Assembly: GCA_964651495.1 (NCBI GenBank)
Contig: CAZYWP010000005.1
Coordinates: 1-55,200, forward strand
Reading direction: 5' to 3'
Source of the DNA: CAZNVB01 sp964651495
GTDB taxonomy: Bacteria; Acidobacteriota; Aminicenantia; Aminicenantales; UBA8522
DNA: 55,200 bases
Within the stretch, counting starts at the first letter, position 1, and each line of letters opens with the position of its first letter. Under the pieces are notes generated by a model. The model made no database searches. It was not told the DNA's origin and saw nothing but the letters and a program-made list of their open reading frames with translations. Position numbers and translations under genes: made by a program. Shown piece after piece: positions 18,291 through 26,699 of the stretch.

Positions 18291-19100
18291 TCAGGTGGGT
18301 TGCGGTTTTTTCGGCTTGATCAGGAACTCCTGGGACAGCTTGTCCAGTTCCATCTCGATCTCTTCGAGGGTTCTGAGCTTCATCCTTTTCTCGTGGGCCT
18401 CGGCGTTATCGAAGGAATGGACGTAACTGGGGTCTTTCTGCGCGGCCTCATTGACCGCTTCCTTGACTTTCTCGGCCTCCTCGGCCAGCTCTTCCTCCTG
18501 CGGCCTGATCCCCAGGACCTTTTCTTTCACCGCCGGGACGGTCAGCTTGGCGATCTCCTTCAGGGTTTCGAAAACACCGACGCCGTTGATCGCCGAGGCT
18601 TCGACCGAGGGCAGATTGAGCGGGTTGAGCAACTGGTTGAAGGTCTCGACCGGGATCAGGTTGTCCAGGTCCCGTTTATTGTACTGGAAGACGAGGGGGA
18701 GGAAATTGATGTCGATATCCAGGGAGAGCAGGTTGCGTCTCAGGTTGTCGAAGCTCTCCAGGTTGGCATCGAGGAGTGGGATCTGGGAATCGGCCACAAA
18801 GACGATCCCGTCCGAACCGCGGAGGACGTTCTTGCGCGAAGCTTCGTAGAAAATCTGCCCGGGCACGGTCATGAGCTGGAAATGAACCCGGTAGTCGCCG
18901 ACCAGGCCGGCCTTGACCGGCAGGAGGTCGAAAAAATAGGTCCGCTCGGTGTCCGTCTCCAGGCAGACAAGGTCCCCGCGCGAGGTCGGGTCGAGCTTGA
19001 AATAAATGCAGCGGAGGTTGGTCGTCTTGCCGCTCAGCCCCGGGCCATAGTAGACGATCTTGATCGCCAGGTTCTTGGTGACGTGGTTGACGAATGCCAT
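18291..19100 (-). CDS. MglA-type small Ras-like GTPase with C-terminal extension
   Basis: GTPase of the MglA family, which controls polarity and motility in Myxococcus and is found as orphan copies elsewhere. P-loop GPGLSGKTT at about 19-27; switch region with TVPGQ near 78-82 and ASRKNVLRGSDGIVFVADSQ; guanine-specificity NKRD at about 141-144. A charged C-terminal extension of about 70 residues (helical, KVKEAVNEAAQKD) goes beyond the core 195-residue GTPase. I take ATG 19100 with AAGG upstream; the TTG at 19124 would overlap that site. No MglB/roadblock partner is seen nearby. Its position after four glycosyltransferases hints at localisation of surface-glycan assembly. Confidence 0.9.
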   Translation of the reverse strand: MAFVNHVTKNLAIKIVYYGPGLSGKTTNLRCIYFKLDPTSRGDLVCLETDTERTYFFDLLPVKAGLVGDYRVHFQLMTVPGQIFYEASRKNVLRGSDGIVFVADSQIPLLDANLESFDNLRRNLLSLDIDINFLPLVFQYNKRDLDNLIPVETFNQLLNPLNLPSVEASAINGVGVFETLKEIAKLTVPAVKEKVLGIRPQEEELAEEAEKVKEAVNEAAQKDPSYVHSFDNAEAHEKRMKLRTLEEIEMELDKLSQEFLIKPKKPQPT

Positions 19101-19165
19101 AGCTGCGCCTTTATTTCTCCTCAATCCTTAGCATACATCTCCGGTGATGTCAAACCGCCTCCCGT

Positions 19166-20338
19166 TTAGTCGGACTTCAGGCAACCGAACAGGTTTTCGT
19201 ATTTGGCGATGATGCGGGGCCAGTCGTAGTTCCTCACGACGTAGGAGAATCCGTTGGCGCCGAGAAGCGCCCTCAACTTCGGGTCGCCGAGCAGCAGGCC
19301 GAGGGCCGAGGCGAACTCGGCCGCGGTGGAATAATACAGCCCGCACTGTCCCCGCAGGCAGTGCTCTTTGAGCGGGTCGGCGGCCTCCTGGACCAGGATC
19401 GGGGTCCTGACGGCCAGGGATTCGATCGCCGCCATGCAGAGGCTTTCGAAATGCGAGGGATGCACGGTGACCACGGCGGCGGCCATGGCCTCGTTTTTTT
19501 CCCGGGCCGAAACGAACCCCAGGTAGCGGAGGCGCGGATGCGCCGGCAGGTCCATCAGCAGGTTGCCGATGAGGACCAGGCTGAGGGCGGGATCGGCCTC
19601 GACGAAGGCGAGAAAATAATCCACCAGCTCGCGGCAGCCCTTGCCCGGTTCGATCCGGCCGGCATAGAGGATGAAGGGCTGAGTCAGGCCGAAACGGCTG
19701 CGGAAAGCGGCGGTGTCCAGGCCCTCGGGGAAGTCCACGCCCACCCCGACGATGTCCTGGTATTTTCCGGCAAACGGGAAATACCGGCCCAGCATCTTTC
19801 TCTCGGACTCGGTGTTGAACATGAACGCCGCGGGCGCGGCGAAGACCTCCTTCATGATCCCCAGCCAGAGGGCGGGCTCGTCGTGAGCCGTGGGGACGAG
19901 CGTCTTCTTCCCTCTGATTTTCTTGAGCCCCCAGTAGGTCGTGTAATAAAGATAGGTGAAAAAGATGAAGGCGTCGTGCCCGCCCTCCTCTTTTTCTAGG
20001 GCCGAGAGAAGGTTGGGAGTGACCGGTCCCTGACGATCGATCCACTCGATTTCGTCCTCGGCCGTATGGTCATGGGCAAAAATCCAGTCGGAGTACGCAT
20101 TGAACTCCGCCAGTACTCGGGGTTTTTCAACTTTGTGCCGCTTGACCCGGACTCCGTTGACGACCGCCTCGCCGGCCGGGTACTCGTTTTTCCAGGTGAT
20201 GTAATCCTGAGCGCAGGTCGTATAGACAGTGACCTCGTGGCCGGAGGAGGCCAGCCGCTCGGCGATAAAGCGGCAGTGAAGCTCCGACCCGCCCATGACC
20301 TCCGGGCCGTACCTTTGGACGACGAAGGCAATTTTCAT
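19166..20338 (-). CDS. GT4-family glycosyltransferase (A' of the A-B-B'-A' set)
   Basis: GT-B fold glycosyltransferase (390 residues) with an N-terminal acceptor domain starting MKIAFVVQRYGPEVMGGSELHCR and a C-terminal nucleotide-sugar domain containing AGRIEPGKGCREL and the E-x7-E-like SHFESLCMAAIES. It is closely related to the gene at 22463-23644, including the shared ...DYITWKN... segment. Its start overlaps the previous gene by 4 bases. It probably adds one sugar of the surface glycan from a nucleotide-sugar on the cytoplasmic face. Confidence 0.92.
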   Translation of the reverse strand: MKIAFVVQRYGPEVMGGSELHCRFIAERLASSGHEVTVYTTCAQDYITWKNEYPAGEAVVNGVRVKRHKVEKPRVLAEFNAYSDWIFAHDHTAEDEIEWIDRQGPVTPNLLSALEKEEGGHDAFIFFTYLYYTTYWGLKKIRGKKTLVPTAHDEPALWLGIMKEVFAAPAAFMFNTESERKMLGRYFPFAGKYQDIVGVGVDFPEGLDTAAFRSRFGLTQPFILYAGRIEPGKGCRELVDYFLAFVEADPALSLVLIGNLLMDLPAHPRLRYLGFVSAREKNEAMAAAVVTVHPSHFESLCMAAIESLAVRTPILVQEAADPLKEHCLRGQCGLYYSTAAEFASALGLLLGDPKLRALLGANGFSYVVRNYDWPRIIAKYENLFGCLKSD

Positions 20339-21399
20339 CTCAGTTTCTCGATCATCCGGAGGAGGAACGGTTCGCGCCCCTCGCTCGTCAGCCTCGCCAG
20401 CCGGTCGCGCTGGCCCTTGATTAACTTGGCGCGGACGTTTTGGTCATGGGCGACAATGTCCACGAGCTCGGCCGTCTCCTCCACCTTTTTCCGCCGGAGC
20501 AGGAGGCCGGCCCCAGCGAGGGTGTCGGGGACGGCGGTGGAATCATAGGCGATGACCGGAAGGTCAAAGACCATGCTCTCGACAAGGGGCAGGCAGAAGC
20601 CCTCGTGCTCGCTCAGCGAGAGAAAGACGTCCGCCGCCCGGAAGACGGCGTGCATCTCCTCGTCCGGGATATGGCCGGTAAACTGGATTTCCTCGGGCTT
20701 GAGCAGAAAGTCGTCGGCCAGCTTGACCAGGCTGCCGTAATAGACAGGAAGCGAGCCGGTCTTGCCGACGACGACCAGCCGCACCAGGGAAGAAATGTAC
20801 TTTTTGTAGTAGAAGACGACCCGGATCAGATCCTCGATCTTCTTGTTGGGCACGACCCGGCCGACAAACAGAATATTCGTCCGGTCGTCCCGGAGCAGTT
20901 TATAGACCAGCTCGTTTTTGGGTTTCTTGTATTTTTCCAGGTCGATATAAAGCGGGAAGACCTGCGCCTCCCTGAACCCGAATTCGACGAGCTCCCCGGC
21001 GTTGAAGCGGGAATCCGCCAGCGCGATGTCCACGACCGGCGCCAGCGACCGGAGCTCTTCCCGGCCGAGGCGGCAGAGCCGGGCCATCTCCTCGCTGAAC
21101 CCGGCAAAGAACTCGGGCGCGGTTATGTTGTGGTGGATGATGACTTTTTTCCCGGGAAGCCGGCGAAAAGCCGGGGTGAGCGGAGAGGGCAGGGCGAAAT
21201 GGAGAACCATGATGTCGGACGGCGCCGGCTCGGGGAAGAAGGCGAAATCCGCCGACTCCTGCTCGAGCCCGCGGTCACAGGAGAGGCGATAGATCTCCGA
21301 GTCGAAGCCCTGCGACCGGAAAAACCGCCTCAGGTGCGTGGCCTCGTCACCAATGGCATCCCCCCGGTGGTAGGCGGGAACGAGCTGGTCGATCCTCAT
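20335..21399 (-). CDS. GT4-family glycosyltransferase (B')
   Basis: A 354-residue GT-B glycosyltransferase. N-terminus MRIDQLVPAYHRGDAIGDEATHLRR is a paralogue of the next gene upstream (MEIHQFATSLSYGDAISDEM...). The C-terminal domain contains ILFVGRVVPNKKIEDLI, the FTGHIPDEEM segment and LSLSEHEGFCLPLVESM, the GT4 E-x7-E signature. The gene overlaps both neighbours by 4 bases, indicating translational coupling. Sugar specificity unknown. Confidence 0.92.
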   Translation of the reverse strand: MRIDQLVPAYHRGDAIGDEATHLRRFFRSQGFDSEIYRLSCDRGLEQESADFAFFPEPAPSDIMVLHFALPSPLTPAFRRLPGKKVIIHHNITAPEFFAGFSEEMARLCRLGREELRSLAPVVDIALADSRFNAGELVEFGFREAQVFPLYIDLEKYKKPKNELVYKLLRDDRTNILFVGRVVPNKKIEDLIRVVFYYKKYISSLVRLVVVGKTGSLPVYYGSLVKLADDFLLKPEEIQFTGHIPDEEMHAVFRAADVFLSLSEHEGFCLPLVESMVFDLPVIAYDSTAVPDTLAGAGLLLRRKKVEETAELVDIVAHDQNVRAKLIKGQRDRLARLTSEGREPFLLRMIEKLR

Positions 21400-22463
21400 C
21401 CCCGGCTGACCTCTTCAATATGGCGCAGCAGGATGCGGCTGACATTCTCGCAGCTGAATTTCTCCAGGGCGCGGAGCTGTCCCCGGACGACGGCCTCGCG
21501 GAGGGGCGCCTTCTTCACCAGGACATCAACGAGCGCCGCGACGCGGAACAAATCCTTCTCCGCCAGGAGCACTCCCCCCCCGTTCATGGTCTCCTCGACG
21601 GCCCCCGCTCTGAACCCGATGACGGGAATTTTCTGGTAGAAGGCCTCGAGGATCGGCACTCCGAACCCCTCGTGCTCGCTCAGGCTCAGGTAGACGTCGG
21701 CGGCTTCATAGAAAGCCCGCAGCTCGGAGAAATCGCTGTGGCCCGGGAAATGAACGTCCTTGAGGGAGAGCCTCCCGGCCAGCTCCAAAAGGCCGGCGGA
21801 ATACCTCTCCAGCCCGCGGTAGTCTCCGGCCAGGATGAGCCGCGAGTCGGGGTTGAAATACTTTTGGTAAAAATAAAAGGCTTTGATGACTTCCTCGAAC
21901 TTCTTGTTCGGAATGAACCGGCCGACAAAGAGGACTGTCGTCTTGCCGTCGCCGAACAGGCGCCGCCTCACCGGGTCGCCCGGCCGGTCGAACTTGGCAA
22001 AATCCATCAGGATGGGCAGGACGCCGGTTTTTTTATACCCGACCGCCTCGAGCTCCCGCCGGTTGAACTCGGAGTCGCCCAGGGCCAGGTCGACCTTGTC
22101 GACGAAGAGCTTGATCTCCAGCCGTCCCTTGTAGCATTCCCGGGCCAGGATGCGGTGCGCATCGATAAAGTACTGGTGCGGGGTGATGTTGTGGTAGATC
22201 ATGATCTTTTTGTCGGGGACGCGGAAAAACATCTTGGAGACGGGAGACCCGATGGAAAAGTGGAAAATGACGACGTTCGCGAGCGAGCTGTGCTTCCTGT
22301 ACTCCCGGTAATCGCGCCTGGCCCCGGCCGTGCGGGGGTCGAAGAAGCGGGTGAAGATCTCGGAGCGATAGCTGTGCTCACGGAGGACCTTCTGGATCTC
22401 CAGCATCTCGTCCGAGATGGCATCGCCGTAGCTCAGCGAGGTGGCGAACTGGTGGATCTCCAT
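21396..22463 (-). CDS. GT4-family glycosyltransferase (B)
   Basis: A 355-residue GT-B glycosyltransferase, paralogous to the adjacent 20335-21399 gene. Features include VLFVGRFIPNKKFEEVI, FPGHSDFSELRAFYE and LSLSEHEGFGVPILEAF (E-x7-E). The start overlaps the previous stop by one base. The N-terminal domain of both B copies lacks an obvious gate for large acceptors, so either could use a lipid-linked or oligosaccharide acceptor. Confidence 0.92.
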   Translation of the reverse strand: MEIHQFATSLSYGDAISDEMLEIQKVLREHSYRSEIFTRFFDPRTAGARRDYREYRKHSSLANVVIFHFSIGSPVSKMFFRVPDKKIMIYHNITPHQYFIDAHRILARECYKGRLEIKLFVDKVDLALGDSEFNRRELEAVGYKKTGVLPILMDFAKFDRPGDPVRRRLFGDGKTTVLFVGRFIPNKKFEEVIKAFYFYQKYFNPDSRLILAGDYRGLERYSAGLLELAGRLSLKDVHFPGHSDFSELRAFYEAADVYLSLSEHEGFGVPILEAFYQKIPVIGFRAGAVEETMNGGGVLLAEKDLFRVAALVDVLVKKAPLREAVVRGQLRALEKFSCENVSRILLRHIEEVSRG

Positions 22464-23644
22464 CAGGCGGTCCTCCCCTTTTCCAGCTTGTCCAGGATGG
22501 CGAGATACTTTTTCTCGATGATCGGCCAGGTGTAATTAGCGGTGAAATATTTTTTCCCATTCTCCCCCATGGCCAGGCGCAGCCGGGGCGAGCCCAGGAG
22601 CAGGCTCAGCCCTTCCCGGAATTCGTGATAGTTCTCGTAGAAGAGGCCGCCGTTCGAACGTAGGCACTGGCCCTTGAGCACCTCGCAAAGGGCGTTGGCC
22701 AGGACCGGCTTCTCCAGGGCCCAGGCTTCGAGGATGACCATGGAGAGGCTCTCGTAGAACGAGGGCATGACCAGCAGTTCGGCGCCGTCCAGGGCGTTGA
22801 ACTTGTCCTCCTCCAGCATGAACCCAAGATAGAGGATATCGGGATGGGCGGGGACCTGAATCACCGTGCTTCCCGCCAGCACCAGCTTGACCTCCGAACC
22901 GGTCTCCTTTTTATAGCGGAGGAAGTATTCGAAGAGCCGGTGGCAGCCTTTGTTCTCGTCCACCCGCCCGAGGTAGATAATATAAGGGCCGCTCACTTTA
23001 AACTTCCGACGGAACACCTCAGCGGAATGCCGGGCGGGGATTTCGCTCCCCACGCCGACGACATCGCCGAGAACATGGTCATTATGGGAGACGGCGTTGA
23101 TCATCTGGCGTTCTTCAACCGAGTTGTAGATGAAAGCGCGGGGCTTGCCGAAAAGACCCTTGAAGATGCCAAGGTTGATTACCGCGTCGTTCTCAGCCGT
23201 CGGGACGAGGATGCTCTTGTGCGGGACGGCGTGGATGCCCCAGAACGAATGGTAGTAACGATAGCTGAAAAAAAAGAAATAATCATAGTGGCCTTCGGAC
23301 TCCTTGATAGCCCTGATCAGGTCGGGCGCGAGCGGGCCTTCCTCGTCCATCCACTTGAGCTCATCCGCCTCCGTGTGGTCGTTATGGAGGATGTAATCCT
23401 GCAGCCGGCCGAACCGCTGCGGATGCCTCGGCCGGGCCACGGGGAACCTCCTCACCCTGATCCCGTTGACCACTTCCTCGTCTTTGGAGTAGTGATTTTT
23501 CCAGGTGATATAATCGAAAGCCTTGGTCGTCAGCACCTCGGTCTCGTGATATTTTTTCATATGCTCGGCGACCCAGCGACAGTGGAGCTCGGCCCCGCCG
23601 TTGATCTCGAGCCCGTAGCGCTGGACGACAAAGGCCAGCTTCAT
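22463..23644 (-). CDS. GT4-family glycosyltransferase (A)
   Basis: A 393-residue GT-B glycosyltransferase, paralogue of 19166-20338: MKLAFVVQRYGLEINGGAELHCR start and the shared AFDYITWKNHYSK. The C-terminal domain has IYLGRVDENKGCHRLFE and MPSFYESLSMVILEAW (E-x7-E). It overlaps the preceding coiled-coil gene by 4 bases. With the three downstream transferases it forms the A-B-B'-A' block. Confidence 0.92.
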   Translation of the reverse strand: MKLAFVVQRYGLEINGGAELHCRWVAEHMKKYHETEVLTTKAFDYITWKNHYSKDEEVVNGIRVRRFPVARPRHPQRFGRLQDYILHNDHTEADELKWMDEEGPLAPDLIRAIKESEGHYDYFFFFSYRYYHSFWGIHAVPHKSILVPTAENDAVINLGIFKGLFGKPRAFIYNSVEERQMINAVSHNDHVLGDVVGVGSEIPARHSAEVFRRKFKVSGPYIIYLGRVDENKGCHRLFEYFLRYKKETGSEVKLVLAGSTVIQVPAHPDILYLGFMLEEDKFNALDGAELLVMPSFYESLSMVILEAWALEKPVLANALCEVLKGQCLRSNGGLFYENYHEFREGLSLLLGSPRLRLAMGENGKKYFTANYTWPIIEKKYLAILDKLEKGRTA

Positions 23645-24198
23645 TTGAAGACCTCGTGTTCGACCGCGCGCTCGCGCCGGCCGAGGTGCTCGAAGTCTTT
23701 TTCCATCAGGCTGACATTTGTCTTCAGCGTCTCTTCCTCGATTTTCAACTTGCTGAGCTCAACGACCAGGTTATGACTGAGGAGGTGCAGAAGCTTGGTG
23801 TATTCCTTCAGCCGATCGAGCCTCTCGAACATCAACTTGTGCTCTTTCTCGTGAATGCGGTAGAGGTGGTCGAGCCGTTTGTTCGTCTGGTGGAGGATGC
23901 GGACGGTCTGCTGGTGCTCCTCGTAAACGGGCAGGATGAGGAGCTTGATCAGCGGCCGGAAGGGAGTCATGACCTTGAGGAGAATCGTCCTGATCCTGCC
24001 GCCCCGCCCCGGGGGGGACGATTCTTCCCCGAGGTCAATCTCCGGAGCGGCCTGGTCTTGGCCGGCGGCCGCGGGGAAAGCCTGGCTTTCCAGCCGGGCG
24101 TCTTCCGCCGCTTTCTGTTTGATCTGATCCATGATCCGCGGGACACTGATATTGTCGTAGTCGACCTCGATGTCGTATTTGTCCTTATTTTCATTCAT
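23641..24198 (-). CDS. Coiled-coil protein of the glycan locus (185 aa)
   Basis: Unknown protein with three parts: an acidic N-terminus (about 1-70, Pro/Ala-rich near 40-65), an amphipathic stretch rich in Pro and Leu (MTPFRPLIKLLILPVYEEHQ, about 90-115) that could touch the membrane, and a long C-terminal coiled coil (about 115-180). The pattern of a Pro-containing hydrophobic helix, then Gln and a heptad helix, recurs in the proteins at 26156-26593 and 28980-29306. The gene overlaps a glycosyltransferase by 4 bases, so a scaffold or partner role is plausible but unproven. Confidence 0.8.
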   Translation of the reverse strand: MNENKDKYDIEVDYDNISVPRIMDQIKQKAAEDARLESQAFPAAAGQDQAAPEIDLGEESSPPGRGGRIRTILLKVMTPFRPLIKLLILPVYEEHQQTVRILHQTNKRLDHLYRIHEKEHKLMFERLDRLKEYTKLLHLLSHNLVVELSKLKIEEETLKTNVSLMEKDFEHLGRRERAVEHEVFK

Positions 24199-24231
24199 GG
24201 CTCTCTCCTTGACGGGGGGCTTCCCGCCCGG

Positions 24232-24444
24232 TCAGTTCTCCGCCTCGAACAGATGGTCCTCATAGACGCTCTGGACCTCCTGGATATCGGGCAGGGTGCG
24301 TAGCTTCATCTCCTCGATCTCCCGGATTTCCCGCTCCGTAACCGTCCCGTCCTTGATTTTTTCGCTGATCCTTCTGTCGATTTCTTCCTCCAGCCGCTTT
24401 TGCTCTTCCGGCGTCAGGCTTTTCGCTTCAAAAAATGAGGACAT
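24232..24444 (-). CDS. Small charged helical protein (70 aa)
   Basis: A 70-residue, very charged, almost wholly helical protein (LTPEEQKRLEEEIDRRISEKIKDG...) without hydrophobic segments. No family recognised. It is the first gene behind a promoter at 24520-24548 and precedes the 185-residue coiled-coil gene, so it leads the A-B-B'-A' glycosyltransferase operon. An antitoxin-like or adaptor role cannot be told apart. Confidence 0.7.
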   Translation of the reverse strand: MSSFFEAKSLTPEEQKRLEEEIDRRISEKIKDGTVTEREIREIEEMKLRTLPDIQEVQSVYEDHLFEAEN

Positions 24445-24519
24445 GGGACTTCTCCTTTTCCAGGCATCCTCTTGATGTCATCCTGAATGTGATTAATAAT
24501 CGCACTGCTTCAGATGGAA

Positions 24520-24548
24520 ATTTTAATCAAATCGGGGCAGACATTCAA
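24520..24548 (-). promoter_or_regulatory. Sigma70-type promoter for second half of the glycan locus
   Basis: Minus strand TTGAAT (24548-24543), 17-base spacer, TAAAAT (24525-24520). It lies about 70 bases ahead of the ATG at 24444 and just downstream of the short repeat copy. Confidence 0.5.
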
Positions 24549-24585
24549 CCGGGCACTAATAATGTATTCCCGTTCTCTTCTTCAC

Positions 24586-24692
24586 GAGAATGGGTCCTGT
24601 CACGGCGCGTCCCCTTCGCCCTCGCTTAAGACCCCCCCACCCGCCCCATTTCGCTCGGACGATCGGGGACTAACGCCATGCCACCCATTCTC
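24586..24692. repeat. MITE-like intergenic repeat, short copy (107 bp)
   Basis: Inverted relative to 15453-15688. Both ends are GAGAATGGGT; inner ends share CAYGGCG and GTCCCC with the long copy. Read in the long-copy orientation, it keeps both termini and the AAGCGAGG block but lacks most of the interior. Both arms carry T where both arms of the long copy carry C, a paired change. It separates the two halves of the glycosyltransferase locus. Confidence 0.65.
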
Positions 24693-24712
24693 AAAAAAAA
24701 CGTGATATCAAC

Positions 24713-26143
24713 TCAGGAATCAAAGGGGCAAACATCTTCAGAGAACCTGACTGCTAGCAGCCCTCGGAAATAGTCGCGGACCTGGTTGGCGAAAACCTCG
24801 CGCCGGAATGCCCTCCCCCTTTCATGGGCGCGACCGCTCATCTCTTTAAGCCGGACGGGATTTCCCATAAGGCCCAGGGTATTGGTGACCATCTCTTTCT
24901 CGGAAGAAAACAGGAATCCCGAGATCCCGTCCTCGACGATCTCCGTCTGTCCGCCGCCGCGGAAGACAATCGGCACACTGCCGTTCTGCATGGCCTCGGC
25001 CACGGTCATCCCGAAGTGCTCGACCCTGGCCGGGTCACTCTGCCCGAGGCCGCAGAAATGCCAGAAGATCTTGGCCCGCTCGTAGATGGCCCTGAGGTCG
25101 GAAGCCGTGATGTTGATTTTGAGTTCGACCTCCGCCCCCGGAGTTTGACGGAGACGGTCTTGAATTCTCTCAAGATAAGGGTTTTCCGGGGGGCTCCCCC
25201 CGACCAGGACAAACCTCCAGCCGGCCAATTCCCGGGGACGGCTGTGCGCCAGATCCTGGAACACTTTGATCATCTCCAGTTGCTGCTTATTGCCGCCGAC
25301 GTCGAACCGGGAGACTGAAAGAATGAAGTTCTCCTTCGCTACCGGGAAGGCCGCCGGCTCCATGTCCACGGGCGGGTAGATATGCTTGTGGGGGTGAAGA
25401 TTCCATCGTCTCTCGATCCAGCGGGCCGTGTAGAGGCTGTTGTGGACGATCTCCGTGTAGCGGTCGACATAAAAAAACCGCGACTTTTCTCTCTCCGGAA
25501 AATGGCAGATGAACACCGATGTGTTGGCCAGAGGGTAGACCATCTCCAGCATGCCGTTGTTGACAAATATGTCGTAGCGGCCGCTTTCCCGACTGACGGC
25601 ATGGAAGGGGTTCGGCCCGCTCGTGTTCACTTCCCCCGCGTCGATGATCTGGGGATGGCGGCCTTTCTCTTCGAAATACGGAAGCGGGACGAATTCGAGC
25701 CGGCAGCGGCCAAGGTCGAGATCATACCAGGCTTGGAGATCGGCCAGGCTGACGGGTTTATTGGCCAGGAGAGTGACTTCGAAGTCGTCCTGCAGAGTCT
25801 GGGCCATCGTCAAGCCGTATTTCTGGGCTCCCCCGATGTAGTGAAAGGCATGGTCATAGATCCCGATCCGGGGCTGGCGCAGACGGAGGGCCACCTCCAG
25901 GAAAGAGAGCACGTTCCAGGCGGATTGGACGCTTTTCCGGCGGGCCAGTTCGTCCACCAGCCTGGGCAATAAACGCGAAGTCTGAGCCGGCGGCTGACGT
26001 TTGACCCATCTTAAGACAAGCGCATTCAGGACCGCCTGGGGAATTTCTTTCTTATTATTCAGATAACGCTGGAGAACTCGGCCGAAGTCCCGGGGTGATT
26101 TCTCAGCGGCCAGCCGAAGATCGGAAAATTCCGCCATGACCAT
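24713..26143 (-). CDS. GT4-family glycosyltransferase with N-terminal helical extension
   Basis: A 476-residue protein. The first about 95 residues are a predicted helical extension with basic segments (NNKKEIPQAVLNALVLRWVKR). Then a GT-B transferase follows: IGIYDHAFHYIGGAQKYG (donor-loop Gly pair near the N-terminal domain start), FILSVSRFDVGGNKQQ and EHFGMTVAEAMQNGSVPIVF (E-x7-E). The layout resembles ALG11-type mannosyltransferases. It follows the 145-residue coiled-coil gene by 12 bases. Start ATG 26143 or the in-frame ATG two codons later. Confidence 0.9.
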   Translation of the reverse strand: MVMAEFSDLRLAAEKSPRDFGRVLQRYLNNKKEIPQAVLNALVLRWVKRQPPAQTSRLLPRLVDELARRKSVQSAWNVLSFLEVALRLRQPRIGIYDHAFHYIGGAQKYGLTMAQTLQDDFEVTLLANKPVSLADLQAWYDLDLGRCRLEFVPLPYFEEKGRHPQIIDAGEVNTSGPNPFHAVSRESGRYDIFVNNGMLEMVYPLANTSVFICHFPEREKSRFFYVDRYTEIVHNSLYTARWIERRWNLHPHKHIYPPVDMEPAAFPVAKENFILSVSRFDVGGNKQQLEMIKVFQDLAHSRPRELAGWRFVLVGGSPPENPYLERIQDRLRQTPGAEVELKINITASDLRAIYERAKIFWHFCGLGQSDPARVEHFGMTVAEAMQNGSVPIVFRGGGQTEIVEDGISGFLFSSEKEMVTNTLGLMGNPVRLKEMSGRAHERGRAFRREVFANQVRDYFRGLLAVRFSEDVCPFDS

Positions 26144-26155
26144 TTGGGTTCGAGG

Positions 26156-26593
26156 TTATTCCTGTTTTTCCTGGGTGATCGGCGGCGCCTTGGCCGCCAG
26201 GGCTTCGAGCTTCTCTTTCATCTTCTCCATTCGCAGCAGGTTCGCCAGTTGAAACTGGACGAGCTCGCGGTCGAAGCGGCTCTGCCGCTCCAGGATCATC
26301 TTGGCATAGGGACGCATCAAGGCGCGCCAAACCTTTTTGCCAAGGATGATGACCCGGCCGACGAGCCGGCGGCGGGAGGTGATCGGCCCCTCCTCGAGGC
26401 AGTCTTTGTTTTTCTCCAAGAAAAAGAAAGAGTCCCAGGCTACTTTCTCCAGAGCTTTTTCGCTGAGGCCCCAGAGCTCCCCCTCAATCTTCTCTCCGCT
26501 AAGGGCCTCGACGTCCTGGATGGCCTCTCGCTTTTCTGCTAGAGCCGTTTTAATTTTTTGAATTTGCTTCTCGATCTCCCGGCTGTCTTTCAT
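26156..26593 (-). CDS. Coiled-coil protein of the glycan locus (145 aa)
   Basis: Unknown, highly helical protein. An N-terminal coiled coil (about 1-40), a middle region with a basic amphipathic helix (RRRLVGRVIILGKKVWRALM, about 75-95) followed by RPYAKMILERQ, and a C-terminal coiled coil. The Pro-then-Gln pattern followed by heptads resembles the proteins at 23641-24198 and 28980-29306. Sits 12 bases before a glycosyltransferase. Confidence 0.8.
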   Translation of the reverse strand: MKDSREIEKQIQKIKTALAEKREAIQDVEALSGEKIEGELWGLSEKALEKVAWDSFFFLEKNKDCLEEGPITSRRRLVGRVIILGKKVWRALMRPYAKMILERQSRFDRELVQFQLANLLRMEKMKEKLEALAAKAPPITQEKQE

Positions 26594-26699
26594 CGGCTCC
26601 CTCTCTCAGGTCCAATAGTCTGGATTATTCCTATTTCGCTCATCAATGCTCTCCTGCCCCCGCTCTCATTCTTGATTGAATTCGGGCAGCGTCTCTCAC

